The notes beneath the pieces were generated by a model that was not told the origin of the DNA, did not search any database, and saw only the letters and a program-made list of their open reading frames with translations. Shown here piece after piece: positions 39,106-49,333 of a stretch of 64,000 nt of DNA (the stretch's first letter is position 1; each line of letters opens with the position of its first letter). This stretch comes from Kiloniella laminariae DSM 19542. GTDB lineage: Bacteria; Pseudomonadota; Alphaproteobacteria; Kiloniellales; Kiloniellaceae. The position numbers and the translations under genes are program-made. Location of the stretch: the NCBI RefSeq assembly GCF_000374005.1, contig NZ_KB893167.1, positions 109,529 through 173,528 of the forward strand, read 5' to 3'.

Positions 39106-40200
39106 ATGGACCTGATAACGACGACACTTTCTTTTTTGGTACTTCTGACCATTTTGGTCTTTTTTCACGAACTTGGCCACTATTGGGTCGCGAGAAAAAA
39201 CGGCGTTAAAGTGAATGTCTTTTCTGTCGGCTTCGGCCCCGAGCTGTTCGGCTATACCGACAAGAACCAGACCCGCTGGAAATTTAGCCTCGTTCCTCTG
39301 GGGGGCTATGTTAAAATGTTTGGGGACAGTGACGTTTCCAGCTCGACCCATGAAACCGGAAACCTCAGTGAAGAAGAATATCTCACAACTTTCAAGGCCA
39401 AGTCGGTATCCCAGCGCTTTGCAATTGTCGCAGCAGGACCGATAGCCAACTTCGTTCTGGCGATAATTCTTCTGGCAGGACTCTTTATTTTTGTCGGGCA
39501 GCCCTATTCGGTTCCCCGCGTTTCAAATGTCATGGAAGGCAGTGCCGCTGAACAAGCGGGTTTTATGGTCGACGACCTTGTCGTTGAGGCCGATGGTCAG
39601 AGTGTTTTACGCTTTGAAGACCTTCAGCGGATCGTGCAGCTTGGAACCGGAGACGCGATTACAGTTCATGTGGAACGAGACCAGCAGGTTGTCGAGCTGA
39701 CTGTAACGCCGAAAGTAGATATCTCTTTTGATTCTCGCGGCAATGAAGTGAAGCGTCTGTTGCTGGGGATACAAAGCAAGGGATCCAGTTATAAAAAACA
39801 CGATCCTTGGACTGCTGTCGTTCAGGCTGGTGTGGAAACATATGATCTGTCAATCGGGACTTTCAAAGCCATCGGTCAGATCTTTCAGGGGCAAAGATCT
39901 GTTGATGAGCTTGGTGGACCAGTTCGGATTGCTCATATGTCCGGCCAGGCTGCAGAAGCCGGTTTGGCAACTTACATCTGGCTGATGGCTGTTCTTTCGA
40001 TAAATCTTGGATTGCTTAACCTGATGCCGATTCCCATGTTGGACGGCGGACATTTGCTCTTTTATGGCTTTGAGGCGGCTCTTGGTCGGCCGATTAGTGA
40101 TAGAACGCAAGAATACTGTTTCAGAATTGGCTTGGCTCTGGTATTGAGCTTAATGTTATTTGTGACCTGGAACGATGTCGGATATTTTCAATTGTTCTGA
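39106..40200 (+). CDS. rseP: Regulator of sigma E protease RseP (site-2 protease)
   Basis: RseP is an intramembrane zinc metalloprotease that cleaves anti-sigma factors and signal peptides. The HELGH zinc motif is at 21-25 in the first helix, a PDZ domain spans about 115-200 (GSAAEQAGFMVDDLVVEADG), and the second zinc motif LMPIPMLDGGHLL is near the C terminus. From ATG 39106 it is 364 residues; the frame extends upstream to 39022 but without a ribosome site or family similarity. It is followed by bamA, the usual order. Confidence 0.94.
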   Translation: MDLITTTLSFLVLLTILVFFHELGHYWVARKNGVKVNVFSVGFGPELFGYTDKNQTRWKFSLVPLGGYVKMFGDSDVSSSTHETGNLSEEEYLTTFKAKSVSQRFAIVAAGPIANFVLAIILLAGLFIFVGQPYSVPRVSNVMEGSAAEQAGFMVDDLVVEADGQSVLRFEDLQRIVQLGTGDAITVHVERDQQVVELTVTPKVDISFDSRGNEVKRLLLGIQSKGSSYKKHDPWTAVVQAGVETYDLSIGTFKAIGQIFQGQRSVDELGGPVRIAHMSGQAAEAGLATYIWLMAVLSINLGLLNLMPIPMLDGGHLLFYGFEAALGRPISDRTQEYCFRIGLALVLSLMLFVTWNDVGYFQLF

Positions 40201-40245
40201 ATCTGCTAACGAGATCAAACTCATGCGGATTACCCGGGGGTAGAC

Positions 40246-42537
40246 GTGTTACGTAAAGCGCTTTTTTCGTTGTTGGTTGGGGGATTGCTTCTGGCTCTTG
40301 AGCCTGTAAGTGGTCAAAAACATGTCTTGGCTCAGGCTTTGATGTCAGGTGGAACCATTGACAATATTGTTGTTGAGGGAACCCAGAGGATTGAGCCAGA
40401 GTCCGTTCGTTCCTACATGTCTGTGAACCCTGGCGATACTTTCGATCCTGTTCTGTTGAACAGATCATTGAAAAGCATTTTTGCTACGGGTCTCTTTGCC
40501 GATGTCTCGCTTAAACGTCAGGGCAACGATCTTATTGTCGTGATTGTCGAAAACCCGATCATCAACCGTATCGCCTTCGAAGGGAACCTGCGGATAAAAG
40601 ATGAAATCCTGCAGGCTGAATCCAGCCTTCGCGAACGTGTTGTCTTTACCCGAACCAAAGCACAGGCCGATGCCCAGAGGCTTCTTGAACTATACCGTCG
40701 CTCCGGTCGATTTGCCGCTACCGTCGAGCCAAAGGTTATCCAGTTGCCACAAAACAGAGTTGATCTGGTTTTTGAAATCAGTGAGGGCGACCGGAGTTAC
40801 GTTACAACAGTGAACTTCATCGGAAACCGGGAGTTTTCAGATGGCGCGCTTCAGGATGTTGTTTCGACAACCGAAACCGTATTCTGGAACTTCCTCACTG
40901 ATAGCGACACCTACGATCCCGATCGTCTGACTTTTGACCGTGAACTCCTCCGCCGGTTCTATCTCAAAGAGGGGTATGCTGATTTTGAAGTCCAGTCTGT
41001 TATTGCAGAACTGACGCCAAACCGGGAAGCTTTTGTCGTGACCTTCACCGTTTCGGAAGGTGCAAGATACAAATTTGGCACTATTGATGTTGAAAGCGCC
41101 CTTAAAGACTTTGATCCGGCAACGGTTCAGGATCAGATTCTTACCGAAGAAAATGAATGGTATGATGCCAGCCTAGTCGACAAGACTGTTGATAACCTGA
41201 CGGATGCTGTTGGTAACCTCGGGTATGCTTTTGTTGAGATCAGACCATCTCCTGACAAAGATAGTGAAAACAAGATCATCCATCTTGTTTATAACATTTC
41301 CGAGGGTCCTAAGGTTTATGTTGAAAGAATTGATATCGAAGGCAACTCCCGTACGATTGACAAGGTAATTCGTCGTGAATTTCGTCTGGTAGAAGGGGAT
41401 GCCTTTAACAGTTCCAAATTGCGTCGTTCAAAAAGTCGTATCCAGAGGCTTGGTTTCTTCAAGGCAGTTAACGTTGACAACGAACCCGGCAGCACACCTG
41501 ACCGGACAGTCATCAAGGTCGAAGTTGAAGAACAATCTACCGGAGAGCTGACCTTTGGAGCTGGCTTCTCTTCATCTTCTGGACCTCTTGGCAGCATTGG
41601 TATCCGTGAGCGTAACCTTCTTGGACGTGGTCAGGACCTGCGGTTTAATATCGCCCTGGCCGGTTCCGGTTCCGAAGCAGATGTCAGCTTTACCGAGCCT
41701 TACTTCCTGGATAAGGAAATTGCGGCAGGTTTTGATATCTTCAGAACCACGAGAGACGAAGACAGCCTGTCTTTTGAGGAAAAGAAAACCGGGGGAGCCA
41801 TACGTGTAGGGTATGATCTGTCAGAGGAATTGCGTCAGGTTTTACGTTACAGGTTCGAATATATCGAAATTGAGAACGTTGATTCAGATGCCGCGTCTCT
41901 GGTCAAGGAGCAGGAAGGGCAAACCATCAAGTCGTCCATTTCCTCGACACTGACATATGATAAACTTGATTCCCGTACAGAGCCTACGGAAGGCTATATT
42001 CTAAAGCTTGAAAACGAAGTTGCCGGACTTGGTGGAGACGTTAAACATCTCAAGATCTCCATGGGCGGAACGCACTACTATACCTTTGAAGAGAACTGGA
42101 CACTCCGTTCTCGTGCAGAAGTAGGCAATATTATCGGCTTGGGTGAAGATACACGTATTGTTGACCGCTTCTTCCTTGGCGGGGACAAGCTGCGCGGGTT
42201 CAAGACCGGCGGTGTTGGTCCGAGAGATCGAAAAAGTGACGATGCGCTTGGTGGCAAGCACTTCTATTCTGGAGGCCTGGAGTTGAGCTTCCCGCTGGGC
42301 TTGCCCAAAGAATTTGCCGTTAAAGGCCGTGTCTTTACCGATGTTGGTGCAACCTGGAATATTGATGGTAATGATTCCGGTGTGGATGATGAATCAACAC
42401 CACGCCTTTCCATCGGAGCAGGTTTGACCTGGTCGTCTCCTTTTGGTCCTCTGGCAACCGATCTTGGTTTTGCCACTCTTAAAGAAGATTTTGATGAAAC
42501 TGAAATCTTTAGCTTTAGCTTCGGAACACAATTCTAA
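40246..42537 (+). CDS. bamA: Outer membrane protein assembly factor BamA
   Basis: BamA is the essential Omp85 insertase for outer-membrane beta-barrels. The 763-residue protein starts with a signal peptide (ALFSLLVGGLLLALEPVSG), then five POTRA domains over about 37-430, then a 16-strand barrel containing the RGF motif (GDKLRGFKTGG) and ending in a terminal phenylalanine (SFSFGTQF). GTG 40246 is the start, five bases after a G-rich stretch. skp follows directly. Confidence 0.96.
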   Translation: MLRKALFSLLVGGLLLALEPVSGQKHVLAQALMSGGTIDNIVVEGTQRIEPESVRSYMSVNPGDTFDPVLLNRSLKSIFATGLFADVSLKRQGNDLIVVIVENPIINRIAFEGNLRIKDEILQAESSLRERVVFTRTKAQADAQRLLELYRRSGRFAATVEPKVIQLPQNRVDLVFEISEGDRSYVTTVNFIGNREFSDGALQDVVSTTETVFWNFLTDSDTYDPDRLTFDRELLRRFYLKEGYADFEVQSVIAELTPNREAFVVTFTVSEGARYKFGTIDVESALKDFDPATVQDQILTEENEWYDASLVDKTVDNLTDAVGNLGYAFVEIRPSPDKDSENKIIHLVYNISEGPKVYVERIDIEGNSRTIDKVIRREFRLVEGDAFNSSKLRRSKSRIQRLGFFKAVNVDNEPGSTPDRTVIKVEVEEQSTGELTFGAGFSSSSGPLGSIGIRERNLLGRGQDLRFNIALAGSGSEADVSFTEPYFLDKEIAAGFDIFRTTRDEDSLSFEEKKTGGAIRVGYDLSEELRQVLRYRFEYIEIENVDSDAASLVKEQEGQTIKSSISSTLTYDKLDSRTEPTEGYILKLENEVAGLGGDVKHLKISMGGTHYYTFEENWTLRSRAEVGNIIGLGEDTRIVDRFFLGGDKLRGFKTGGVGPRDRKSDDALGGKHFYSGGLELSFPLGLPKEFAVKGRVFTDVGATWNIDGNDSGVDDESTPRLSIGAGLTWSSPFGPLATDLGFATLKEDFDETEIFSFSFGTQF

Positions 42538-42540
42538 ATT

Positions 42541-43098
42541 ATGAATAGCTGCGTATACTTTAAATTTCGCTGGTTTGCCTTAGTGGCTGTTGTTGCTTGC
42601 GCTTTATCATTCTCATCCCAGGGATGGGCGCAAACAACAGAGTTGAAAATTGCGGTTATTGATACCAAAAAGGTTCTGGATTCTTCTCAGGCAATGGCGC
42701 AGGTCAACCAGAGAGTTCTGTCCATGCGTACTCAGTTTCAGCAAGAATTCAGCCAAAAAGAACAGCAGCTCATTGCCCAGAATCAGGAACTTTTTAAGCA
42801 GAAAACTATCCTGTCATCAGAAGTCTTCGCTCAGAAAAAAGCAGATCTCGACAAACAGGCCGCGATCATCCGGAGTGAAGCAAAAGACAGAAAAAATAGT
42901 TTGAATCAGATACATAATTCAGGTTTGAGCCAGGTTAAGGATCAGCTTGATGTAATCATCAAAAGTATTGTTGAGGCAAAGAGTTATGATGTTATTCTTG
43001 CCAAGAATACAATTGTCTATTCAGCCAACAGTCTGGATATCACGGACGAGGTCGTTCAAAAACTCAATGCGGCACTACCTGCTGTGTCTATTCAATAA
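42541..43098 (+). CDS. skp: OmpH/Skp-family periplasmic chaperone
   Basis: Skp-like proteins hold unfolded outer-membrane proteins in the periplasm for BamA. The 185-residue precursor has a signal peptide with likely cleavage after GWA (residue 30). The mature part starts ELKIAVIDTKKVLDSSQAM, continues into a long charged coiled coil (about 60-130) and ends with the body segment YDVILAKNTIVYSANSLDIT. It lies three bases after bamA and before lpxD, the standard position. Confidence 0.93.
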   Translation: MNSCVYFKFRWFALVAVVACALSFSSQGWAQTTELKIAVIDTKKVLDSSQAMAQVNQRVLSMRTQFQQEFSQKEQQLIAQNQELFKQKTILSSEVFAQKKADLDKQAAIIRSEAKDRKNSLNQIHNSGLSQVKDQLDVIIKSIVEAKSYDVILAKNTIVYSANSLDITDEVVQKLNAALPAVSIQ

Positions 43099-43119
43099 TA
43101 TATAGAAAAGTAATGTGCC

Positions 43120-44157
43120 ATGGCTGATTCTCGATTTTTTCAAAAGGCTGGCCCTTTCACTTTGGCTGAACTTGCCAACCTTGTTGGTGGGGAGCTTTCG
43201 GCACCTGCTGATGGGCAGTTGCGGATCGATGATGTATCCCCCCTTGAAACAGCGGGTGAAGGGCAAATCAGCTTTCTGGATAATAAAAAGTATCTTGCTG
43301 CCTTTAAAAGTACTAAGGCCGCGGCCTGTATTGTCGATCCCAAATTTGCCGATATCGCACCACAAAATACTGCACTGATACTGACTGCCAAACCCTATAA
43401 AGCCTATGCCTTGATTGCCCAGAATATTTATCCTGCAGTTTTGGGAGGGGCTCAGATCCATGCATCTGCCATTATTGATCCTCGTGCCAAGATTTCCGAT
43501 GATTGTCATATCGGAGCAGGTGTCGTTGTTGGTCAAAATGCTGAAATTGGGACGGGCTGTCGTATTGGAGCAAACACGGTCATCGGTGATGGGGTAATCA
43601 TCGGATCAGGTACGACTGTTGGTTCGAACGCTTCTTTAGAGTTTTGTTTTATCGGCAACGACTGTCAGATCCATGCCGGTGTCCGTATTGGAAATCGCGG
43701 ATTTGGGTTTGCTATGGAAGCTGAAGGATATATTGATGTTCCTCAGCTTGGCCGGGTGTTGGTCGGAAACGGTGTTGAGATCGGTGCGAATTCGACTGTT
43801 GACCGGGGGGCTGGGCCTGACACAATTATTGGCGACGGCAGCAAAATTGATAACCTGGTCCAGATCGGCCATAACGCTCAGATTGGAAAACAATGTGTTG
43901 TGGTCGGCCAGGCGGGAATTGCCGGAAGTGCTGTTCTTGAGGATTATGTTGTGCTTGGTGCACAGTGTGGGGTCAATGGCCATATTCGTCTCGGGACGGG
44001 TGTCCAGGTGGCAGGACAATCCGGGGTTATGAGAAATGTTGAGCCTGGTCAGGCGGTTGCAGGTACACCCGCCATGCCAATCAAAGATTTTTTTCGCCTT
44101 TGCACGCTATGGCAAAAGCAGTTGAAGACAAAAAAGAAAGGTAACGAGAATGAGTGA
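43120..44157 (+). CDS. lpxD: UDP-3-O-(3-hydroxyacyl)glucosamine N-acyltransferase
   Basis: LpxD adds the second hydroxyacyl chain during lipid A synthesis. The 345-residue protein has the N-terminal uridine-binding domain ([14 protein letters not shown]), a left-handed beta helix of hexapeptide repeats (about 105-300) and the catalytic H251 in QIGHNAQIG. The C-terminal helix is basic. The last 8 bases overlap fabZ. Confidence 0.96.
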   Translation: MADSRFFQKAGPFTLAELANLVGGELSAPADGQLRIDDVSPLETAGEGQISFLDNKKYLAAFKSTKAAACIVDPKFADIAPQNTALILTAKPYKAYALIAQNIYPAVLGGAQIHASAIIDPRAKISDDCHIGAGVVVGQNAEIGTGCRIGANTVIGDGVIIGSGTTVGSNASLEFCFIGNDCQIHAGVRIGNRGFGFAMEAEGYIDVPQLGRVLVGNGVEIGANSTVDRGAGPDTIIGDGSKIDNLVQIGHNAQIGKQCVVVGQAGIAGSAVLEDYVVLGAQCGVNGHIRLGTGVQVAGQSGVMRNVEPGQAVAGTPAMPIKDFFRLCTLWQKQLKTKKKGNENE

Positions 44158-44620
44158 AGAAGCCGTAACAGCGGAAGAGGGGCGCTCTGTCGGTATTCTG
44201 GAGATCAAGGAAATGATCCCGCATAGGTACCCGTTCCTGCTCATTGATCGCGTTGACAATATTCTAAAAGACCAGAGTGCTGTTGGTCTTAAAAATGTTA
44301 CGATTAACGAACCTTTTTTTGAAGGTCACTTTCCGCGCCAACCTATTATGCCGGGTGTTTTGATTGTTGAGGCTATGGCCCAGACGGCGGCCGTTCTGGT
44401 CGTCGAAACACTCGATGGCGCGGCTGCTGGCAAACTTGTATACTTTATGACTGTAGACGAGGCCCGATTCCGTAAACCGGTTGGACCAGGGGATCAAATT
44501 CGGATCCATGTAACTAAAACCCGGAGCCGGGGCAATGTCTGGAAATTTGAAGGCAAAGCGCTGGTTGATGGCAAACTGGTTGCCGAAGCAAAGTTTGCCG
44601 CAATGATCATGGACGATTGA
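44150..44620 (+). CDS. fabZ: 3-hydroxyacyl-[acyl-carrier-protein] dehydratase FabZ
   Basis: FabZ dehydrates 3-hydroxyacyl-ACP in fatty acid synthesis and so competes with LpxA and LpxD for the same substrate pool. The hot-dog protein of 156 residues has [13 protein letters not shown], catalytic H60 in [14 protein letters not shown] and E74 in VEAMAQ. It sits between lpxD and lpxA as usual, overlapping both. Confidence 0.97.
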   Translation: MSEEAVTAEEGRSVGILEIKEMIPHRYPFLLIDRVDNILKDQSAVGLKNVTINEPFFEGHFPRQPIMPGVLIVEAMAQTAAVLVVETLDGAAAGKLVYFMTVDEARFRKPVGPGDQIRIHVTKTRSRGNVWKFEGKALVDGKLVAEAKFAAMIMDD

Positions 44621-45405
44621 CAGTGAACATTCATCCTACAGCGATTATCGAAGATGGTGCAGAGGTTCATGAGAGCGCTCAGGTTGGACCCTACTCCATC
44701 GTAGGTGCCAATGTTGTGCTTGGAGCCAACGTGGTTTTACATAGCCACGTTGTTATTGCAGGCCGAACCTCTATTGGTGAAGGAACAGTAGTTTTTCCCT
44801 TTGCGTCTATTGGACATCAACCTCAGGACCTGAAGTTTGATGGTGAGAAGTCCGAGTTGATCATCGGCAAAAATAATAAAATCCGTGAACATGTCACGAT
44901 CAATCCAGGGACTTCCGGTGGTGGGCTGGTGACCCGTATCGGCGATAACTGCCTTTTGATGATGTCGGCACATGTCGCACATGACTGTGTTATCGGTAAC
45001 AATGTTATCCTGGTAAATAACGCAACTTTGGGCGGGCATGTCGAAGTCGATGACTTTGCAATTATTGGCGGACTTTCTGCCGTGCACCAGTTTGTGCGCA
45101 TTGGCCGCAATGCGATGATTGGCGGGATGTCCGGAGTTGAGAATGACGTTATTCCCTTTGGCTTGGTTATGGGGGATCGGGCAAGATTAAGCGGCTTAAA
45201 TCTGGTTGGTCTGAAGCGACATGGGTTTGCGAGAGAGGATATCTCGGGGCTACAGGCTGCCTTCAGGATGCTCTTTGCCGATGAAGGGACTTTCGCTGAA
45301 CGTTTGGCCCGAACCCAGTCGAGTTTTTCCGATAATAAAACAGCCATGGAAGTGATTGCCTTTATTACCGAAGACTCTTCCAGAGCTATTTGCCAACCGA
45401 AATAA
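44617..45405 (+). CDS. lpxA: UDP-N-acetylglucosamine O-acyltransferase
   Basis: LpxA catalyses the first step of lipid A synthesis. The 262-residue protein is built of hexapeptide repeats forming a beta helix and ends in the helical domain ([19 protein letters not shown]). The catalytic histidine is H122 in [11 protein letters not shown]. The start is either TTG 44617, which overlaps the fabZ stop as TTGA, or GTG 44623, two codons later; the sequence does not decide between them. Confidence 0.95.
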   Translation: MTVNIHPTAIIEDGAEVHESAQVGPYSIVGANVVLGANVVLHSHVVIAGRTSIGEGTVVFPFASIGHQPQDLKFDGEKSELIIGKNNKIREHVTINPGTSGGGLVTRIGDNCLLMMSAHVAHDCVIGNNVILVNNATLGGHVEVDDFAIIGGLSAVHQFVRIGRNAMIGGMSGVENDVIPFGLVMGDRARLSGLNLVGLKRHGFAREDISGLQAAFRMLFADEGTFAERLARTQSSFSDNKTAMEVIAFITEDSSRAICQPK

Positions 45406-45406
45406 C

Positions 45407-46234
45407 ATGACCGCAAAACTTGGCATATTGGCGGGGGGCGGTGAACTTCCCCGACGTCTGATCAAGCTTTGTCACGAAACTGGTCGTGAAGTGTTTTTAG
45501 TTGCTTTTACGGGGCAAACTGACCCGGAAACCACCCTTGGAGTTGACCACCTTTGGACCCGTCTCGGGGCAGCAGGACAGGTCATCAAGCGACTTCAGCA
45601 AGAAGATGTTCGTGAACTGGTCATGGTTGGACCAATCAAACGTCCCTCTATGGCAGAGTTGCGCCCTGACTGGAGGGCCGTGCAGTTTTTCGCCAGAGTT
45701 GGGGCCAAAAGCCTAGGTGATGACAGTCTCTTGCGATCGGTTATTTCTGCACTTGAGGAGGAAGGTTTTCTCTTTAGAGGAGTGGATGATTTATTACAGG
45801 ATCTGATTGCCCCCGAAGGACTTTATGGTCACGCTGTTCCTGATGAACAGGCCTATAGTGATATCAGGCGCGGTGTTGAGGTAGCCAAAGCCATGGGCCG
45901 GGTCGATGTTGGACAGTCTGTGGTCGTTCAGCAGGGGCTGGTGCTGGGGGTTGAGGCCATTGAAGGTACAGATGCTCTGTTAATCCGCTGTGGTCACCTT
46001 AAACGAGAGGGGGCCGGAGGCGTTCTGGTCAAGCTCAAAAAACCGGAACAGGAACGGCGTGCTGACTTGCCGACAATAGGTATCGAGACCTTGCGTCGCG
46101 CAGCTGAATCCGGGCTGCGCGGTATTGCAATTGAGGCAGGGGGCGCTCTGGTGGTTGATCGGGATGCTCTCTCTCTCGAAGCCGACAAGCTCGGTCTTTT
46201 TGTCCTTGGGATCTCTCCTTCAGACTATGAATGA
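45407..46234 (+). CDS. lpxI: UDP-2,3-diacylglucosamine pyrophosphatase LpxI
   Basis: LpxI hydrolyses UDP-2,3-diacylglucosamine to lipid X; it is the alphaproteobacterial replacement for LpxH. The 275-residue protein begins KLGILAGGGELPRRL and has the C-terminal domain containing VVVQQGLVLGVEAIEGTD and EAGGALVVDRDAL, typical of the former DUF1009 family. It begins two bases after lpxA and overlaps lpxB by eight bases, completing the lpxD-fabZ-lpxA-lpxI-lpxB run. Confidence 0.94.
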   Translation: MTAKLGILAGGGELPRRLIKLCHETGREVFLVAFTGQTDPETTLGVDHLWTRLGAAGQVIKRLQQEDVRELVMVGPIKRPSMAELRPDWRAVQFFARVGAKSLGDDSLLRSVISALEEEGFLFRGVDDLLQDLIAPEGLYGHAVPDEQAYSDIRRGVEVAKAMGRVDVGQSVVVQQGLVLGVEAIEGTDALLIRCGHLKREGAGGVLVKLKKPEQERRADLPTIGIETLRRAAESGLRGIAIEAGGALVVDRDALSLEADKLGLFVLGISPSDYE

Positions 46235-47402
46235 TCAAAATGACAATATTCCCCTGATCTATCTTATTGCCGGTGAGCCTTCCGGGGATCAGCTTGGTGC
46301 ACGGCTCATGGCAGCTCTCAAGCGGGCGACAGATGGGCGTGTAAGGTTTGCAGGAGTTGGCGGTGAGAGAATGGAAGCCGAAGGGCTGAACAGTCTTTTC
46401 CCGATGAGTGAAATTGCCGTTATGGGCTTGGCCGAAATTCTGCCCCATATTCCGGCTATCTTGCGCCGGATCAAGGAAACAGTTGCTGATGTTGAAACGA
46501 AAGCGCCGGTTGCACTTGTCACGATTGACGCCCCCGGGTTTTGTTCGAGAGTAAGTAAAGCGCTTAAGGGAAAAGGTATTCCTTTAATTCACTATGTTGC
46601 ACCTTCTGTTTGGGCCTGGAAAAAGAAACGGGCACAGAAGATTTCAACCTATCTGGATCACCTTCTGACACTTTTACCTTTTGAGCCGCCATACTTTGAG
46701 AAACACGGCCTTGCTGCGACATTTGTCGGGCATCCGGTTATTGAAGTTGTTGATGTTGTTGGTAAAAACCGTCGTGATCTTCTGTGCCAGGAGCTGGGGC
46801 TGACACAGAACCGGCCGACGCTTGTAATTCTTCCGGGGAGTCGTCGAGGAGAAGTTGCACGTCTTGGTCCTGTATTTAAAGAAACTGTCGCTCTGTTGGC
46901 ACAGTCCATTCCTGATCTACAGTGTGTAATCCCTACCGTTTCTAATGTTCGCGAAGCTGTCAGTGAACTGGTTGGGGACTGGCCGGTTCCAGTTCGGGTG
47001 ATTGAGGGTGTAGATGGTAAACATAAAGCATTCAGCTGCGCTGATGCAGCCCTTGCGGCTTCGGGAACTGTTGCTCTGGAACTTGCGGTTGATGGTGTAC
47101 CTGCTGTAATTGCTTATAAAGTTGCCCCTTTGACAGCTTTTCTTGCCCAGTTTCTTATTTCTATAAAGTTTGTCAGTCTTCCCAATATTCTTATGAACAG
47201 GGAAATTCAGCCAGAGCGAATACAGGAAAACTGTAAAGCTGTTATCCTTGCTGAAGATCTTCGAAAGCTTATGCTTGATCCCGAAGCCAGGAAACGCCAG
47301 GTGGAAGGTTATACAGCCGCAGTAAATCTGTTGAAATCCGGGAATGATATGCCAAGTGACAAAGCAGCAGAAACCATTCTTGCCGTTATTTCTAATCGTT
47401 AA
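46227..47402 (+). CDS. lpxB: Lipid-A-disaccharide synthase
   Basis: LpxB condenses lipid X with UDP-diacylglucosamine at the inner membrane. The 391-residue GT-B glycosyltransferase begins LIYLIAGEPSGDQLGARLM and contains HYVAPSVWAWKKKRA, FVGHPVIE, LPGSRRGEV and ASGTVALELA. ATG 46227 overlaps the end of lpxI; longer frames lie inside lpxI. Confidence 0.96.
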   Translation: MNDQNDNIPLIYLIAGEPSGDQLGARLMAALKRATDGRVRFAGVGGERMEAEGLNSLFPMSEIAVMGLAEILPHIPAILRRIKETVADVETKAPVALVTIDAPGFCSRVSKALKGKGIPLIHYVAPSVWAWKKKRAQKISTYLDHLLTLLPFEPPYFEKHGLAATFVGHPVIEVVDVVGKNRRDLLCQELGLTQNRPTLVILPGSRRGEVARLGPVFKETVALLAQSIPDLQCVIPTVSNVREAVSELVGDWPVPVRVIEGVDGKHKAFSCADAALAASGTVALELAVDGVPAVIAYKVAPLTAFLAQFLISIKFVSLPNILMNREIQPERIQENCKAVILAEDLRKLMLDPEARKRQVEGYTAAVNLLKSGNDMPSDKAAETILAVISNR

Positions 47403-47450
47403 AATACTTCGGTAAAATTTCTTTAAGTTTATTATTCAGGAGAGACTGAG

Positions 47451-47855
47451 ATGTCTGATAGCAAATCGTTCAGATTTTTACACACAATGATCAGGGTACG
47501 GGACCTTGAGAAATCAATCGATTTTTACAGTCGCCACCTTGGAATGAAGTTGCTGAGAAAATCTGATTATCCCAGCGGTGAGTTTACCCTGGCTTTTCTG
47601 GGCTATGGCGACGAAGACAACAACACCGTTCTGGAGCTGACCCATAACTGGGGGCAGGACAAGGCTTATGATCTGGGCACGGGGTTCGGTCATCTGGCTC
47701 TTGGCATCCCGGACATTTACAGCACCTGTGCTGAACTGGAAAAAGAAGGTGTCGTTATCAGCCGTGCCCCAGGACCGATGAAACATGGAACAACTGTTAT
47801 TGCTTTCATCGAAGATCCGGACGGCTATAAAATCGAGCTGATTGAACGTTCCTGA
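47451..47855 (+). CDS. gloA: Lactoylglutathione lyase (glyoxalase I)
   Basis: Glyoxalase I converts the methylglyoxal-glutathione hemithioacetal to lactoylglutathione. The 134-residue VOC protein has metal ligands H11, E62, H81 and E129, with spacings matching the nickel-type E. coli enzyme. Typical segments are LEKSIDFYSRHLGMKLLR, NTVLELTHNWG and FGHLALGIPD. It has its own AGGAGAG ribosome site and ends at a shared terminator facing gltA. Confidence 0.95.
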   Translation: MSDSKSFRFLHTMIRVRDLEKSIDFYSRHLGMKLLRKSDYPSGEFTLAFLGYGDEDNNTVLELTHNWGQDKAYDLGTGFGHLALGIPDIYSTCAELEKEGVVISRAPGPMKHGTTVIAFIEDPDGYKIELIERS

Positions 47856-47876
47856 GCAAGGTACTGACCAGAAGAT

Positions 47877-47910
47877 AAAAAAAGCGCTGTGGAAACGCAG
47901 CGCTTTTTTT
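47877..47910. terminator. Bidirectional terminator between gloA and gltA
   Basis: AAAAAAAGCGCTG pairs with CAGCGCTTTTTTT around TGGAAACG. T-runs flank it on both strands, so it can end gloA (plus) and gltA (minus) transcripts. Confidence 0.93.
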
Positions 47911-47927
47911 GTTGAGTTCAGGGGATA

Positions 47928-49232
47928 TTACCGTTTGTCCATTGGGACAAATTCACGGGCGTCAGCCCCAAGATACAGCTGGCGCGGACGGCTGATTTTG
48001 TGGTTTGGATCTTCAATCATTTCTTTCCACTGGGCAACCCAGCCGACAGTTCTTGCCAGGGCAAAGAGAACTGTGAACATCGAGGTTGGGAAGTTCATGG
48101 CACGGAGGATGATACCGGAATAGAAGTCCACGTTCGGGAAGAGTTTCTTTTCAGTGAAGTAAGGATCTTCCAGAGCGACACGTTCCAGCTCCATCGCCAG
48201 CTCAAGAAGCGGATCGTTGATGCCAAGTTCTGTGAGAACTTCATGACAGGATTCCCGCATAACCGAGGCGCGTGGGTCGTAGTTTTTATAAACACGGTGA
48301 CCAAAGCCCATAAGACGGAAGGGATCATTTTTGTCTTTTGCCCGTTCGATGAAGGCTGGAATGTTGTCCTTGTGTCCGATCTGCTGGAGCATACGCAGAA
48401 CCGCTTCGTTGGCGCCGCCATGGGCTGGGCCCCAGAGGGATGCGATACCTGCTGCAATACAGGCAAAGGGGTTGGCACCACTTGACCCGGCAATTCTGAC
48501 AGTGGAGGTCGAGGCATTCTGTTCATGATCGGCATGAAGAATGAAAATACGGTCCATAGCCCGGACAAGCGCGGGGCTTGCCACGTATTCTTCGCAGGGA
48601 ACCGAGAAGGTCATGTGCAGGAAGTTTGCCGCGTAGCTGAGATTGTTCTGTGGATATACAAAAGGCTGGCCAATTGAATACTTATAAGCATAAGCAGCAA
48701 TTGTTGGCATTTTTGCAATGAGACGGTGCGAGGCAATCAGGCGCTGATGTGGGTCCCGGATATCTGTCGAGTCATGATAAAACGCGGAGAGAGCCCCAAC
48801 AACACCAACCATGACGGCCATGGGATGAGAGTCACGGCGGAAGCCCCGATAGAAATACTGCATCTGTTCATGCAGCATGGTGTGATAGGTGATCTGGTTT
48901 TTGAATTCCGATTTCTCTGACTGGTTCGGCAGCTCGCCGTTCAACAAGAGATAACAGACTTCCATGAAGTCACTCTTTGCCGCGAGGTCTTCGATTGAAT
49001 AGCCCCGGTGACGCAGGATACCTTCATCTCCATCGATATAGGTAATGGAGGAATCGCAACTTCCCGTAGAAGTGAAGCCAGGATCATAGGTAAAGCAACC
49101 GGACTCGCTATAGAGCTTTCGGATGTCGATAACATTAGGGCCACAGGTTCCTTGAAGGATTGGCATATCCCAACTGTGTCCCGTTCGGTTATCGGTCACG
49201 GTAACGCTGTTTTTATTGTTGGTAGCTGTCAT
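47928..49232 (-). CDS. gltA: Citrate synthase
   Basis: GltA condenses acetyl-CoA and oxaloacetate at the entry to the TCA cycle. The 434-residue protein is the hexameric, NADH-sensitive type II form by length. Active-site regions are [34 protein letters not shown] and [15 protein letters not shown], and it ends [20 protein letters not shown]. It lies downstream of gltX on the same strand but has its own strong promoter. Confidence 0.97.
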   Translation of the reverse strand: MTATNNKNSVTVTDNRTGHSWDMPILQGTCGPNVIDIRKLYSESGCFTYDPGFTSTGSCDSSITYIDGDEGILRHRGYSIEDLAAKSDFMEVCYLLLNGELPNQSEKSEFKNQITYHTMLHEQMQYFYRGFRRDSHPMAVMVGVVGALSAFYHDSTDIRDPHQRLIASHRLIAKMPTIAAYAYKYSIGQPFVYPQNNLSYAANFLHMTFSVPCEEYVASPALVRAMDRIFILHADHEQNASTSTVRIAGSSGANPFACIAAGIASLWGPAHGGANEAVLRMLQQIGHKDNIPAFIERAKDKNDPFRLMGFGHRVYKNYDPRASVMRESCHEVLTELGINDPLLELAMELERVALEDPYFTEKKLFPNVDFYSGIILRAMNFPTSMFTVLFALARTVGWVAQWKEMIEDPNHKISRPRQLYLGADAREFVPMDKR

Positions 49233-49282
49233 GTTCTGGAACCTCTGCTCTTTGTTATTTTTTTAGTCGTTTATCTGGGACC

Positions 49283-49311
49283 ATCATATTACGTTTGTTG
49301 GTCAATATCAA
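49283..49311 (-). promoter_or_regulatory. gltA promoter
   Basis: Read on the minus strand, TTGATA (49311-49306) and TATGAT (49288-49283) are spaced by exactly 17 bases. The start near 49276 gives a leader of about 45 nt. This lies in the 101-base gap after gltX. Confidence 0.72.
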
Positions 49312-49333
49312 TTTGTGCGCTGCAATATTTTTA